64,000 nucleotides of DNA. Origin: Ascochyta rabiei (Eukaryota > Ascomycota > Dothideomycetes > Pleosporales > Didymellaceae). The stretch covers positions 1 through 64,000 of the forward strand of contig NC_082418.1 in assembly GCF_004011695.2 (NCBI RefSeq), read 5' to 3'. The notes below the pieces were generated by a model. It was not told the origin of the DNA. It was given only the letters and a program-made list of their open reading frames with translations, and made no database searches. The position numbers and the translations under genes were made by a program. Below are positions 1-10,393 of this stretch, piece by piece; position 1 is the stretch's first letter; every line of letters starts with the position of its first letter.

Positions 1-84
1 TAACCCTAACCCTAACCCTAACCCTAACCCTAACCCTAACCCTAACCCTAACCCTAACCCTAACCCTAACCCTAACCCTAACCC
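1..84. repeat. Telomere, 14 perfect TAACCC repeats
   Basis: Fourteen uninterrupted TAACCC units start at base 1. The C-rich strand reads 5' to 3' inward, as expected for a left chromosome end, and the G strand would be TTAGGG, the usual repeat of filamentous ascomycetes. The assembly therefore reaches a real chromosome end. The transition to degenerate sequence is abrupt at base 85. Confidence 0.98.
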
Positions 85-3000
85 TCTTCCTACACTAAAA
101 CCCTAACACTTACTCTTACACTTTCTCTTCTTTACTCCTACTTTCTTTCTTCCTTCTTCTAACCCTTACTCTTACACCCTCTCCTACTTCTAAACCCTCC
201 CTCTTCCTTACCTTTACTTACACTTACTACTCCTTTTACACTCATCTCTACTCTTTCTCTTTTACCTCTACTCTTCTCTTCTTTCTCTTCTTTTCTCTTA
301 CCCTACCCTCTTTCCATACACTAAAACCCTAAACCTTACTCTTACTTACACTCTCTTCTACTTTCACCTTAACCTCTTTTTTTCTTACTCTTTCTTAACT
401 CCTTCTTCTTAACTCTTTTTCTCTATCTTTTTCTTATCTCTTTTCTTTTTTACTCTTAACACTTACCTTCTCCTACCTACCTCTTTTTAACTCCTTACTC
501 TCTTCTTCACCTTACACTTACCTTCTTTTTCCTTCTTTACAACTCTAAAACCTCCTTCCTTCTTTTTTTCTTTTCCTACTCTTTCCACTTACTTCTCTCT
601 ACTAACCTCTTTTCTAACACTAAAACCCTAACACTCTTCTTACTCTAAAACCCTAACCCTTTTCTCTACTACTACTACTTCTACCTCTACTCCCTTTTTC
701 CCTTTTCTTTTCTTTTCCTCTACTCTTTTCTATTCTTTCTTCTACTTTTCCTTCTATCCTTACTTCTCTTTCTACTACTACTTTTACTCTTACTTTCTTT
801 TTCTTACTTTCTTCACACTCTACTTTACTTTTCTTCCCTCTCTTCTATTTTCACCTCCTTCTCTTCTACCCTTTTTTTCCCCAACCCTTAAACTCCTCTA
901 ACTCTTCTTTCTAACTTAACCCTACCCCTTACCCTTACACTCTTCTTCTTTAACTCTCTTACTCTCTTTCTCCCTCACCCCTACATTTTCTCCCTCTTTT
1001 TCACCTTCACTTCTACTCTCTTCTTCTTAATTCTTCTTCTTAACTCTCCTTCTCTTTCTACTTTTTTACTCCTAACACTTACTTCCTTCTACTTACTTTT
1101 TTTTCACCTCTTACTTTCTTCTTTAACCTACACTCACCTTCTCCTTCTTTTTCTAAAACTTTACTACAAAACTCTCTTTCTTCTTTTTTCCTTTTCTCAC
1201 CTTTCTTTTCCTCAACCTTTACCTACTCTTCCTACACCAAAACCCTAACACTTTTCCTACACTAAAACCCTAACCCTTTTACAATCTAAACTCCTTCTCT
1301 ACTACTACCTCTTCTACTACTTCTACTACTTCTTTTCTCTTTTTACTTATTACCTCTACTTTCTTCTCCTTTTTCCTACTTTCTTAACTCTTAAACACTA
1401 CTTTTTCTTTAACTTATTCTACTTCTTCCTTCTCTTTCTTCTACTCTTTTCTACCACTTACTACATCTTTCTCTTTTCTTCTACTTTTACTTAAAACCCC
1501 AACCCTCTTCCTACACTAAAACCCTTATACTTACTCTTACACTCTTCTTTATTCTTACATTAAAACCTTTACACTTTCTCTTCCTTATCCCTACTTTCTT
1601 CCTTCTTCTAATCTTTACTCTCTACTTCTCTCCTTAACTCTTCCTCTTACACTCTACCCTCTCTTACTCTTAAATTCTTCTTTCCTCCTACTTTCTCTCC
1701 CTCACCCTTACCTTTACTTCTACTTATTTCTACTTTCACCCTCTTCTCTACTCTCTCTTTCCTACCTCTACTCTTCTCTTACACTTAAACCTTACTCCTT
1801 ACTTTTACTTACACTCTTACCTCTACCTCTTCTCTTTCCACACTCTCTCCTACTTTAACCCTAACCTCTCTTCTTACACTAAAACCCTAACCCTCTTTTT
1901 ACTCTAAAACCCTAACCCTTACACTTATTCTCTCCTTCTTCCTTACTCTACTCTCTTCCTTACTTTACTCTTCTCTTTATTCTACTCTCTCCTACTTCTT
2001 CTTCTCTTATCTTTTTCTTCCCTCTACTCTTCTACTCACAATACCTATTCTCTAATCCTTACTACTTTTCTCTATCCTTTCTACTTTTCTTATCCTTTCT
2101 ACTTCCCTTATCCTTTCCTTTCCTTACTCTACTACTCCTAATCTTCTCTACTTTTTAATAATCTTTCTTTAAACTACTACTCTTTCTTTTCCTATTCTCC
2201 TTCTTCTCTCTTTTTTAAAACTTTAAATTTTACTCTTCTAACTTTTCTCCAAACCCTATCTCTCTTCTCACACTAAAACCTAACTATTACTATTACTTTC
2301 TTCTCTACTTTCTCTCACTCTATTCCTTACCTTCTTCCTAACACATACACTTACTTTCTCACTTACCCTCTCTCTATCTTACTTATTCTCTTTCTACCTT
2401 TCTCTTCTCTCTCTAATTTTTTACTCCTAATACTTACTCTCTTCTTCTTATCTTTTCTACTCATCTTTTCCACTTACTTTTCTCTACTACTCTCTTTTCT
2501 AACACCTTAACTTTCTTCCTTCTCTCTTTACACCTATATTTACTCTTTACTCTATCTTTTACTCTACTAACTTAATTTTTTTTTACTTTTCTCTCTAAAA
2601 TTACACTTTCTTCCTATACTAATATTCCCACCTTTATCCTTACACCTTCTTTCTCTTACTCTTACTTCTTCTCCTACACTTAACCCCTACTCTTCTCTTT
2701 TATTCTTACTCTCTTTCTTACAACTTACTTTCTTTATTTTTTAAAACCTTCTACTTTTATCTCTCTTTTTAACCTTCTTCTCTCTTCTTTTCTTTTATTT
2801 ACACTACTTTTACTTCTTACCCTACTAACTTTTCTTTTCTAAACTTATACTCTCTTTCTATACTAACACCTACCTATTATTCTTACTCTCTTCTTAACCT
2901 ACTTTACTCTCTTATCTTTCTTTCTTAAACATTATTTTCTTCTTAACTAACCTCTTTTAACTTCTTTTCCTTTTCTTCTACTTCTTTCTTCTATCCTTAC

Positions 3001-3682
3001 CTCTTACTTTCTTTACTCTATTCTTATTCTTTCTACTTTTCTAAATTTTCTTCTCAATCTCTCTCTTCTTTCTATCTCTTATCTCTTTCCCTAAACTCTT
3101 TATAAACTCTTTAAACATATACTCTCTACTTTTTACTTCTTTTTATACCTTTTCTCTTCTTTTCTCCTTATTTACTTCTTCCTCAACCTTTTTAAATTTC
3201 TAACAAACTACAACTTTCCTTTTTACTTTACTTTTTCCTTTCCTTCCTCTTTCTACACTTTTTCTCTTCAACCTTCTTTCTTTTCTCAACTTTTACTCTT
3301 TCTAATCTTTCTTTTCTTTTCACCTTCTATTTAACTACTCTTTTATTTCATACATCTTTTAATAAACTAACTTCTTCTTCTACTTTCTTCTCTTCTTTTT
3401 AATTCTTTCTTTTCATCTTTCTCTATTTTCTACTCTTTTTTCTTCGTTTACTATCTTTACATCTTAATCACTTTAAATATCTTTTCTAATACTTTTACAC
3501 TCTCTCTTTATTAAATACTACATTTAACTATCTTTTCTATCCTACTAACACTCTTTTAACAATTTTTTACCTTTTTCTACTTCTCTTCTTACTTTATCCT
3601 CTCTACTATTCTCTTCTCTTAACAATTCTTTCATTCTCTTTTCTTTCCTTTTTTCTTTTTATACATCTCTTAACCCTATCTC
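85..3682. repeat. Guanine-free subtelomeric C/T/A tract
   Basis: By reading every line I find only one G on the + strand (position 3446) between the telomere and 3684. The sequence is a scrambled mix of C, T and A words such as CTT, TCTAC and CTTAC. A recognisable motif CTACACTAAAACCCTAAC recurs near 93, 316, 616, 1231, 1256, 1509, 1873 and 2268. The blocks starting near 89 and 1507 have similar word order, suggesting a decayed long tandem repeat of roughly 1.4 kb. Cytosine falls and T/A rises moving away from the telomere. There is no coding potential. Confidence 0.95.
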
Positions 3683-4260
3683 TGCTACTTGCGCGCTGTT
3701 ATACTGCTGCATGAACAACGCTACTCTAATTGCTACTACCATTGCGTTGCTGAAAAAAATTCGCCTTAAAACCGCTCTCTGTACCGCTTATCTATCTCTA
3801 CAACTGCCTCTTCACTCTTGTGTAACACTTGACGGGCCTACCGCCCACCCACTTTCTCTTCTTCACCCTGCTTACCTGCTACTCTTCTCTATCCCGCTTC
3901 ACGGTCTTAAACACCTCCCCTCCTTCACTCTTAACCGCATCGCTCCGGGGGCACATCCACGGGCCCCCCCCGCCCAACCCTCTACCCCCTCTCCCGTGAT
4001 ACCTTATTACGGGCCCACCGCCTACCCTTATTCTACTTTCTTCTCTCCTTCATCCTTTGCTCGTGATGCCTTATCACGGCCCCACCCACCTCCCCTCTTT
4101 CTCCTTTACCCTCTACCGCCCTGCCCAACTGCTTTGTGACACCTGACGGGCCCTCCGCCCGCCCCTCTCTCACGCACTACGGCATCTACGGGTTCGGGAA
4201 TGCCTTTCTAGGCTGCGGCACCACAATCGGATTTGCCAAACTTCCCCTAACTACTGTTCT
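3683..4260. repeat. Imperfect GC-rich subtelomeric repeats
   Basis: Guanine reappears abruptly at 3684. An imperfect unit with a core like ACGGGCC(C/T)(A/T)CCGCC, preceded by GTGA(T/C)ACCT(T/G)A, occurs near 3830, 3955, 4010, 4065 and 4145, at roughly 55-70 bp spacing where adjacent. The open frame at 3711-4139 is a low-complexity proline/leucine/serine translation of this repeat and is not called as a gene. From 4260 to 4590 I see nothing recognisable. Confidence 0.6.
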
Positions 4261-4589
4261 ATCTTGTGACAATACTATGTAAACGCCCAAAACACCTTAC
4301 TCCACGTCATTTTTATCCCGTTCCATCTTTCCAATCCACCTGATACCCTGTTCAAATGCCCTTTCCCTCTACTATTCATTCTTATACCCGATTTACAAAG
4401 CAACCAACCCTGCCCAATCCAAATTCGCGCGATCAACGCGATTGACGCCCTCTTGCACGAACAACTTCTTGTACCTCTCCCATCCACCATCCTGCTGGCT
4501 CTTCTACCTATTGCGCATGTCTTTCTCAACTACTCTACTATCTATCCAAATTTACTTTGTCCTGACTCTCACTTTCTTCAATACGCACG

Positions 4590-5320
4590 GCTGCTTTCGG
4601 ATAGGGACTCACTTGGTTTGGTCTGCTCTCTCCGGATTGTGGGCTCTTCCTGGATCGGGGGCTCTTCTTAAATGATCGGCTCTTACTACTTGGGGGCACT
4701 GATGTGGACTCCCTTGGCTTGCGGGGACCACTTTCGGGCCACTTTGGGGGACTACTTTCGGACCACTTAGGGTGGCGCACTACTTGGCGCGCTACTTGGG
4801 GAACCACGTGGGGAACTACTTGGGAACCACTTAGATTGGGGGACCCACTTAGGTTGGACGTGCCACTCGGGTGGGGCAACCACTTGGGTTGACGCACTAC
4901 TTGTGGAACTACTCGGGGAACCACGCGGGTTTGTGCTGACTACGCGGCTTAATGCTGACCATGTGACTATGTGGATTAATGCTTACTGCGCGGGTTGATG
5001 CTTACTACGCGGGTTAATACTGACTATGCAGGTTGGTGCTGACTACGTGGATTGGGGGATCCGCATGGGTTGGGGGCTCTACTTGGGTCGGGGGCTCTAC
5101 TTGGGTTGGGGGCTCTACTTGGGTCGGGGGCTCTACTTGGGTTGGGGGATCCGCATGGGTTAGGGGCTCTACTTGGGTTGGGGGTTCTACTTGAGTTGGG
5201 GGATCCGCATGGGTTGGGGGCTCTACTTGGGTTGGGGGGCTCTACTTGGGTTAGCGGGTATCACTCGGGTTGGCGGGTATCACTCGGGTTGTGGGGACTA
5301 CTTTGGTTGGTGGCCCTTCT
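4590..5320. repeat. G-rich 18-bp minisatellite
   Basis: From about 5047 to 5300 the + strand is a tandem array of an 18-bp unit GGGGGCTCTACTTGGGTT, with a variant block in which the middle reads GATCCGCATG. It degrades leftward (4590-5040) into CTACTTGGGG/ACCACGTGGGG words. Because 18 is a multiple of 3, both strands stay open and give spurious glycine/leucine or proline/serine proteins. The G bias is on the + strand, opposite to the G-less tract nearby. Confidence 0.85.
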
Positions 5321-5485
5321 CTGGGCGTTTCTTTCTACGTCTCTGAAGTGTCTGTGTTGCTATTTGGCTGTTTTGCACTTTCTGACTTGTGATCACCGTG
5401 CAGTCGCAAGTCAGCCTACAGCACGTTTCTCCTGACTTCTCCTGACCTAAGGTTTCGGGTTACGGTTATATCAAACACATTCTTT

Positions 5486-8400
5486 CTAGTCTGCTAAATA
5501 CGACTGCACATGCCCCTCCTCCCAAGCATATAGGAAACGACACATCTGGCTCGCGTCTCTCTGGCCCATCTTGATCTTCAATCCGAGCCACTTGTAAAGC
5601 CGGAGCTCATCGCTACCGTGCACAATCGCGGCGTCTTGCATCTGCTGCTCCAGCCATGGCGTGCACATCAGTGGCTGGCAGGCAAGCAGCGCAGCTACTG
5701 CTCTCTGGAGCACTCCATCGTACTGGCAAGGCACATGCATCCCTTGTGTCTTAAACGCACCCTGTATGCTTGTTTCCTCCCACTTGTTGCAGATGGCTTG
5801 GGGCGCCCAGCAGTAAAAACACCGCGCATACTTCTCCCACTTCACTTAGTGCATAGATTTCACCTTAGACTCCATTAATGTCATCTGCGCTCCGCTGGCC
5901 TTTGAACAGTCCTTCCAGTCGTGGCGCGCCGGGTCAGCCTGAGTGGCCATGCAGATGGCGCACGCATTGCTCCAGCGCTGGAAGTGCTGCTCTAGCCGCT
6001 CCAGGTCATATACTTTTTGTTCCGTCCTTCGCCGTTGCCGGATCTTAACCCTCTGCTCTTTAACGACCATAGCTCGCTCTATACATCTGCGCTGCTCCTC
6101 TGCTGCCACCGCCGCGGTGTCGGCCTGCGTCTCCTCTGGCTCTTCCTGCTCTTCTTCGACGGCTTGTCGCTTGGTACCACCGGGGTGTCGCTCGCATAGA
6201 TCACACTTCGACTCTCCCATCTCGCATTGCTGCCTGTTCTGTCTGCCGTCCATGTGCTTGTCTATCGCGATTCGCCGACAGGATTCGACTGTCATGAACT
6301 CCTTTGCAGGTCGCTCCAGCTTGTAGCCGAGCGCCTTCTCTACCCTCCCCTCTTTCGTTACATAGCACGCTCTCATAACAATAGACTCGCTGTCGAGCCC
6401 CGTTCGTCCCGCCCGGCCGCTCTCTTGCACATATTGGAGCAGCAGGGGACACATGGCAACGTGGATCACCACCCGGACGCCTGCAGCGTCGAGCCCAAGA
6501 CCCAGCATGTTCGTGGCTGTACAAAGCTTCTCTATGCCCAGGGTGAAGCTTCGCACCATGCGTGCCTTTTCCTCGTCTGAGCCCATCTGACGGTAGTATG
6601 CAGAGCACTGCAGAAGCTTCGCAAGCCGTTTCGTCTCGTCCACAGTTGGACAATAGACGATGATCTGCGCCTTGGGTCCGTACCTACTCCTCTTCGCAGC
6701 CACGAGCTCAATAAGTACTTTTTCTAGCGTGCCACGTGTGTACTCTAGCACCTGGTACGCAATGTTCGTTCGCGTGGTGCGTTCATCGCGGCATATGGTT
6801 ACGGTCTGGGCATCGAGCCCTGCGGTGTGCAAGAAGGCGGGCTGCAGCGTGGGCGGCAAGGTTGCAGTCAGGTAGACAACCTGTGTGCCCTTCTCCGTCA
6901 TCTCCACCATCTTGAGGGGGTCTGGCCGCCAGTCCTGTGTCGACTCCAGCAGCACGTGGCACTCGTCTATCACAATACGATCTAGCTGATGGAGCATGCG
7001 CTTTTCGTCAATGAACCTGCCGAACGCCTTCGTGACTGCGCTCTCAGGCGTCACCAGCACAATACGAGCCCAGTACGGCGGTCTTCTTCCATCCCACTTC
7101 GCGCAGGGGATGCCGAGCTGGTCGCAGCGATCTTGCAGATCGTCTCGCAAGGCATTCAACGGAGCCACGACCACGGAGACGCCGCCTGGCGAGACGGACG
7201 CGGGCAGCATGAACAGCATACTCTTGCCGGTGCCGGTAGCCATAACAACTAGCACGCGCAGCCGTCGCTGCATCACAGCCTCGAGGCTTTCTTCTTGCTT
7301 GCCACGATACTCGGCGTCCGGCCGTCCAGCGAGTCGCCTGAACTCTGCCTTGAGGTCCACCATCGCGAGCAACGACCAGCGCTGGAGCGCCTGCTTCTCT
7401 TGCTGCGCTACCATCTCCGCGCGAACACCGGGGTGCATGCGGCCGTCCTCCCAGGCGGATGCAAACTCCAGCACGCGATGCCAGTCCATGCTCACCCGCC
7501 GGAACTCCTCCCGCTCGGCCATGGTCTGAAAGGGAGACTCCATCATGGAGCGGCCGTAGTTGCCCTCCTCTGTTTCAAGGCTGTGGCCGGACTGCAACGC
7601 TTGCGCGTTGCTCTTCGCCGGCGCTTTGTTCCAGTAGAGCACTTCCAACCAGTCGCGTGCTTGTCCATCTCTTGCCAGCTCTCGGTGGATGGCTGGGTAG
7701 GCATGCCGCCAGGCGCGGGTGCCGAGAGCGGTGTTCATGTACTGAAAGGTCTGCTCGCGCAGGACACGGCGTATGCGATCGGTGCCCCAGTACCCGTCTG
7801 GGTTAGCGGATCGTGCCTTCTTACGGTCGGCTTCGCCGTACTCGTCTCCGTCGTCGCTCTCTTCGCTATCGCTCTCGTCGCCCCACTGCTCCTCCGGCTC
7901 TGGCTCCCAGATGAAAGCGGTAGGGCGGGCAACGCCATTGTGCAGCATCTGGAGATCATCTATGAACGGTCGACCGAGCCCGAGGAAGTACACCACCAGC
8001 TCACCCACCTCCCGGGGAACATAGCGGTGGATCGTCTTGACACGCTTGCTGAAGCTATACCCCTTGTGGTACGTAGTGGTGAAGGATACCAGGCCACCCT
8101 CTACAAACACCCCCCGATACCCCACCCTGTCTGCACTGTTCTCGCACTGTATCGAGGTAATCTCTGTCCCGCGACCAGGCCCGCCGCCAGACATGTGAAC
8201 AAGCGTGAAGAGGCCTTCTTTAAACCGACGCACTCCTTTCATGTACCTAGCTACAGCGTCATCGCGCCATAGCGTCCGTTCCGGCCGTTGTGTGCTATCT
8301 ATCCCACGAATGAATCTCTCCCTTAGCAGAGCCTCGTCCAACACCCGGTCTAGAAGCCAGTCTTGCCATCTATCTAGCTGGTTGTCAGGGTGCTTCAGAA

Positions 8401-10096
8401 AGCTCCAGCCCGTAGCCAGCTCGGCTGGCTGATCGACGAGTTTGTCCACAGACACCTCTGGAAGCGGGGTGGTCCCGGGTCGCACGCAACCCCTTTCGTC
8501 TAGATCCAAGAGTAGGACGTCCTTGAATAGCTGCAACCGCACCGTCTCGCAGAGTCCCTTCACCATCGACCGGAGATCGGCTAGCGAAAAGCTCTGCTTG
8601 TCAATGAGAAGCCGATCTCCATCCCACGACACGATACCGGGAGTATTACGTCGCTTTGCCTGTGTTCTAGCTAGCGTACGCAAGCGGAGCATTCGATTCA
8701 TAGGACTAGGTGTGCCTTTGAAGTCGGACAGCGTCATAAACCGTTCAGACATGTCTTTAACTAGCTCATACGCAGTAGGTGCTGTACAAGGGTCTTTCTG
8801 AAGCGCTTTATCTCGCTGGCAGCGGGCATGATGCACTACGAGCGCTTTCGAGGTAGTGATCAAAGCAGACAGCGTTGGCGAGAACTCGTGCGCCGGAACC
8901 CACCCACCGCCATGGTGATCAGGCTTGAGGCCGAGGACAGCCACTCCGCTCAGCAGTGCGCTCTCGTGCTCGTCGCCAGTCAGGCTGTGGTTGAGCAAGG
9001 CGATCCAAAAGCGCAGGCATCGCTCTTCCAGTTTCTCTTTCTTCGCAGCGTCGTCTGAGCGGGCTATTTGCTGGAGTGACACCAAGAGGGCGTCTTGCGT
9101 GCTGGTAAGTTTGTATGGCGGCCGCTCGACCTGGTCATATGTGCGCCACAGGTAGCAGAGGATGCTTACCAGCTTCTGGCTGTACTTCTTGATCGTACCG
9201 ACTCGATGCCTAGCGTAGAAGGGCCGCTCGTTCGATTCTGCGCCCGCCTCACGTCGCTCGATAATCTCCAGTGCGAGTCTGCCGACAACCTCAGCTTGGC
9301 TGCTATCGAACGCTTTTCGTATCAGCCGCTCCATAGCTTTGCAAACATCGCGTAAGCCTGTGTTGTCAAACGCCACTTCTTCCTTCCCACGCGCGTCTAC
9401 CTCCCCACCAGCTAGCTGTTTAGCGCGCAGAAGTGCCGCCCTTGGGATACCTTGTAGGTGCGGGACCTATTCTGTGAGCTCTAGCCACGGATCAGCCTGC
9501 GAACGGATGCCCTCTTTAATCTTATCCTGCGCTGCTGCTGCCTTACGCTCTTCTCGCTGATGCTGGCGATCTGCCTTCACTCTCTGGGAGATGTCTGCTA
9601 GAGTCGCAGCTCCAACGCTCGTCTCGACTGCAACATACGCCGGCCAGCCAACAGCTCTGAACAAGCGCTGGCAGGATTGGCTGTCTCGCCATACTCGGTT
9701 GCGCGAGTGCTTGCTCTTTTGCCTCATATCTCTCCCTCGCTTTTGTTCGTTCACCCAGCCATGCTTATCCTTGCAATGTTTCTGCATGCCCTGCAGCGAG
9801 ATGCAGGTATACCAACAACGCTCCGACAAGCATACCAGCCCGTCTTCTCGGCTTTTCAGACCAAAGACGGGCTCCTTAGCCGGCCTTGGTACACGCACGT
9901 CTCCTGGACTCCACGCAAGGTTTGGTAGCGCGCGTACAGCTGCCGCCAGGCTCTTGCGCGTAGCGACTGTGACCTTGGGATGGCGCTCTTTGAGGTGCGT
10001 AACGATCTGCGCTGGTGGAATAGCGGTGGCACATGGTTTACAAACTACGACTCGAAGTTCAGGCCGGTGTTCAAACAGCTGCGCAAATAGTTCCAT
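5486..10096 (-). pseudogene. Telomere-linked RecQ-like helicase, two RIP-type stops
   Basis: One reading frame of 1537 codons runs from ATG at 10096 to the stop at 5486, broken only by TAG at codon 210 (9467-9469) and TAA at codon 1417 (5846-5848). Both fit CpA-to-TpA changes (TGG to TAG via the other strand, CAA to TAA), the RIP signature. Domains in order: C2H2-like finger (C19, C22, H34, H39) and a second Cys/His group near residues 90-115; a middle region resembling a tyrosine recombinase (R642, R797, H838, Y847); a superfamily 2 helicase with Walker A ATGTGKS (952-959), DECH box (1044-1047), TAT motif and QESGRAGR motif VI near 1224; a Cys-rich C-terminus. Fungal subtelomeres commonly carry such helicases, thought to help maintain chromosome ends. 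If neither stop is read through, only a 209-residue finger protein and a long internal frame remain. Codon use is GC-rich, unlike the RIP-degraded DNA inward. Confidence 0.9.
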
Positions 10097-10393
10097 AGTG
10101 TAAGGAGCAGAAGGGACACAAGTGGGCGCTATGCAACACGTCCGTTGGCCTAGTGTTTGCTATCCCCCGGCATATTGATCGACAGACTGTGTATCAATCT
10201 TGCTTTTGGTTTAATTGCGCTCCTAGCTCTGCTAACGCTGGTTGGTAAGGGCGTTGTGGTACATCCGTGCGCGGCCTGACTTTTGGTGCCGCGGTGTGAC
10301 CGCGTCAGAACCTCAACAACACCCAACCCCCTTTCCGCACAACCTTCGTCCGAACTTCCGCTCGCAACCTCATTCGCAGTACATAAGTCGATA
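10097..10393. promoter_or_regulatory. Bidirectional promoter of the helicase and its partner
   Basis: This 297-bp gap separates the ATG of the helicase frame (10096, minus) from the ATG of the divergent gene (10394, plus). Nothing else fits in it. I see no clear TATA box. Shared control of the two genes is inference from geometry only. Confidence 0.5.

Noticed and set aside
3711..4139. 142-aa ORF next to the G-less tract
   Set aside because: Low-complexity translation of GC-rich subtelomeric repeats; no domain and no conserved composition.
5052..5435. 127-aa Gly/Leu repeat ORF
   Set aside because: Produced by an 18-bp minisatellite that keeps frames open on both strands.
7295..8272. 325-aa + strand ORF inside the helicase region
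   Set aside because: A shadow frame opposite the helicase, which has clear motifs on the minus strand in GC-rich DNA.
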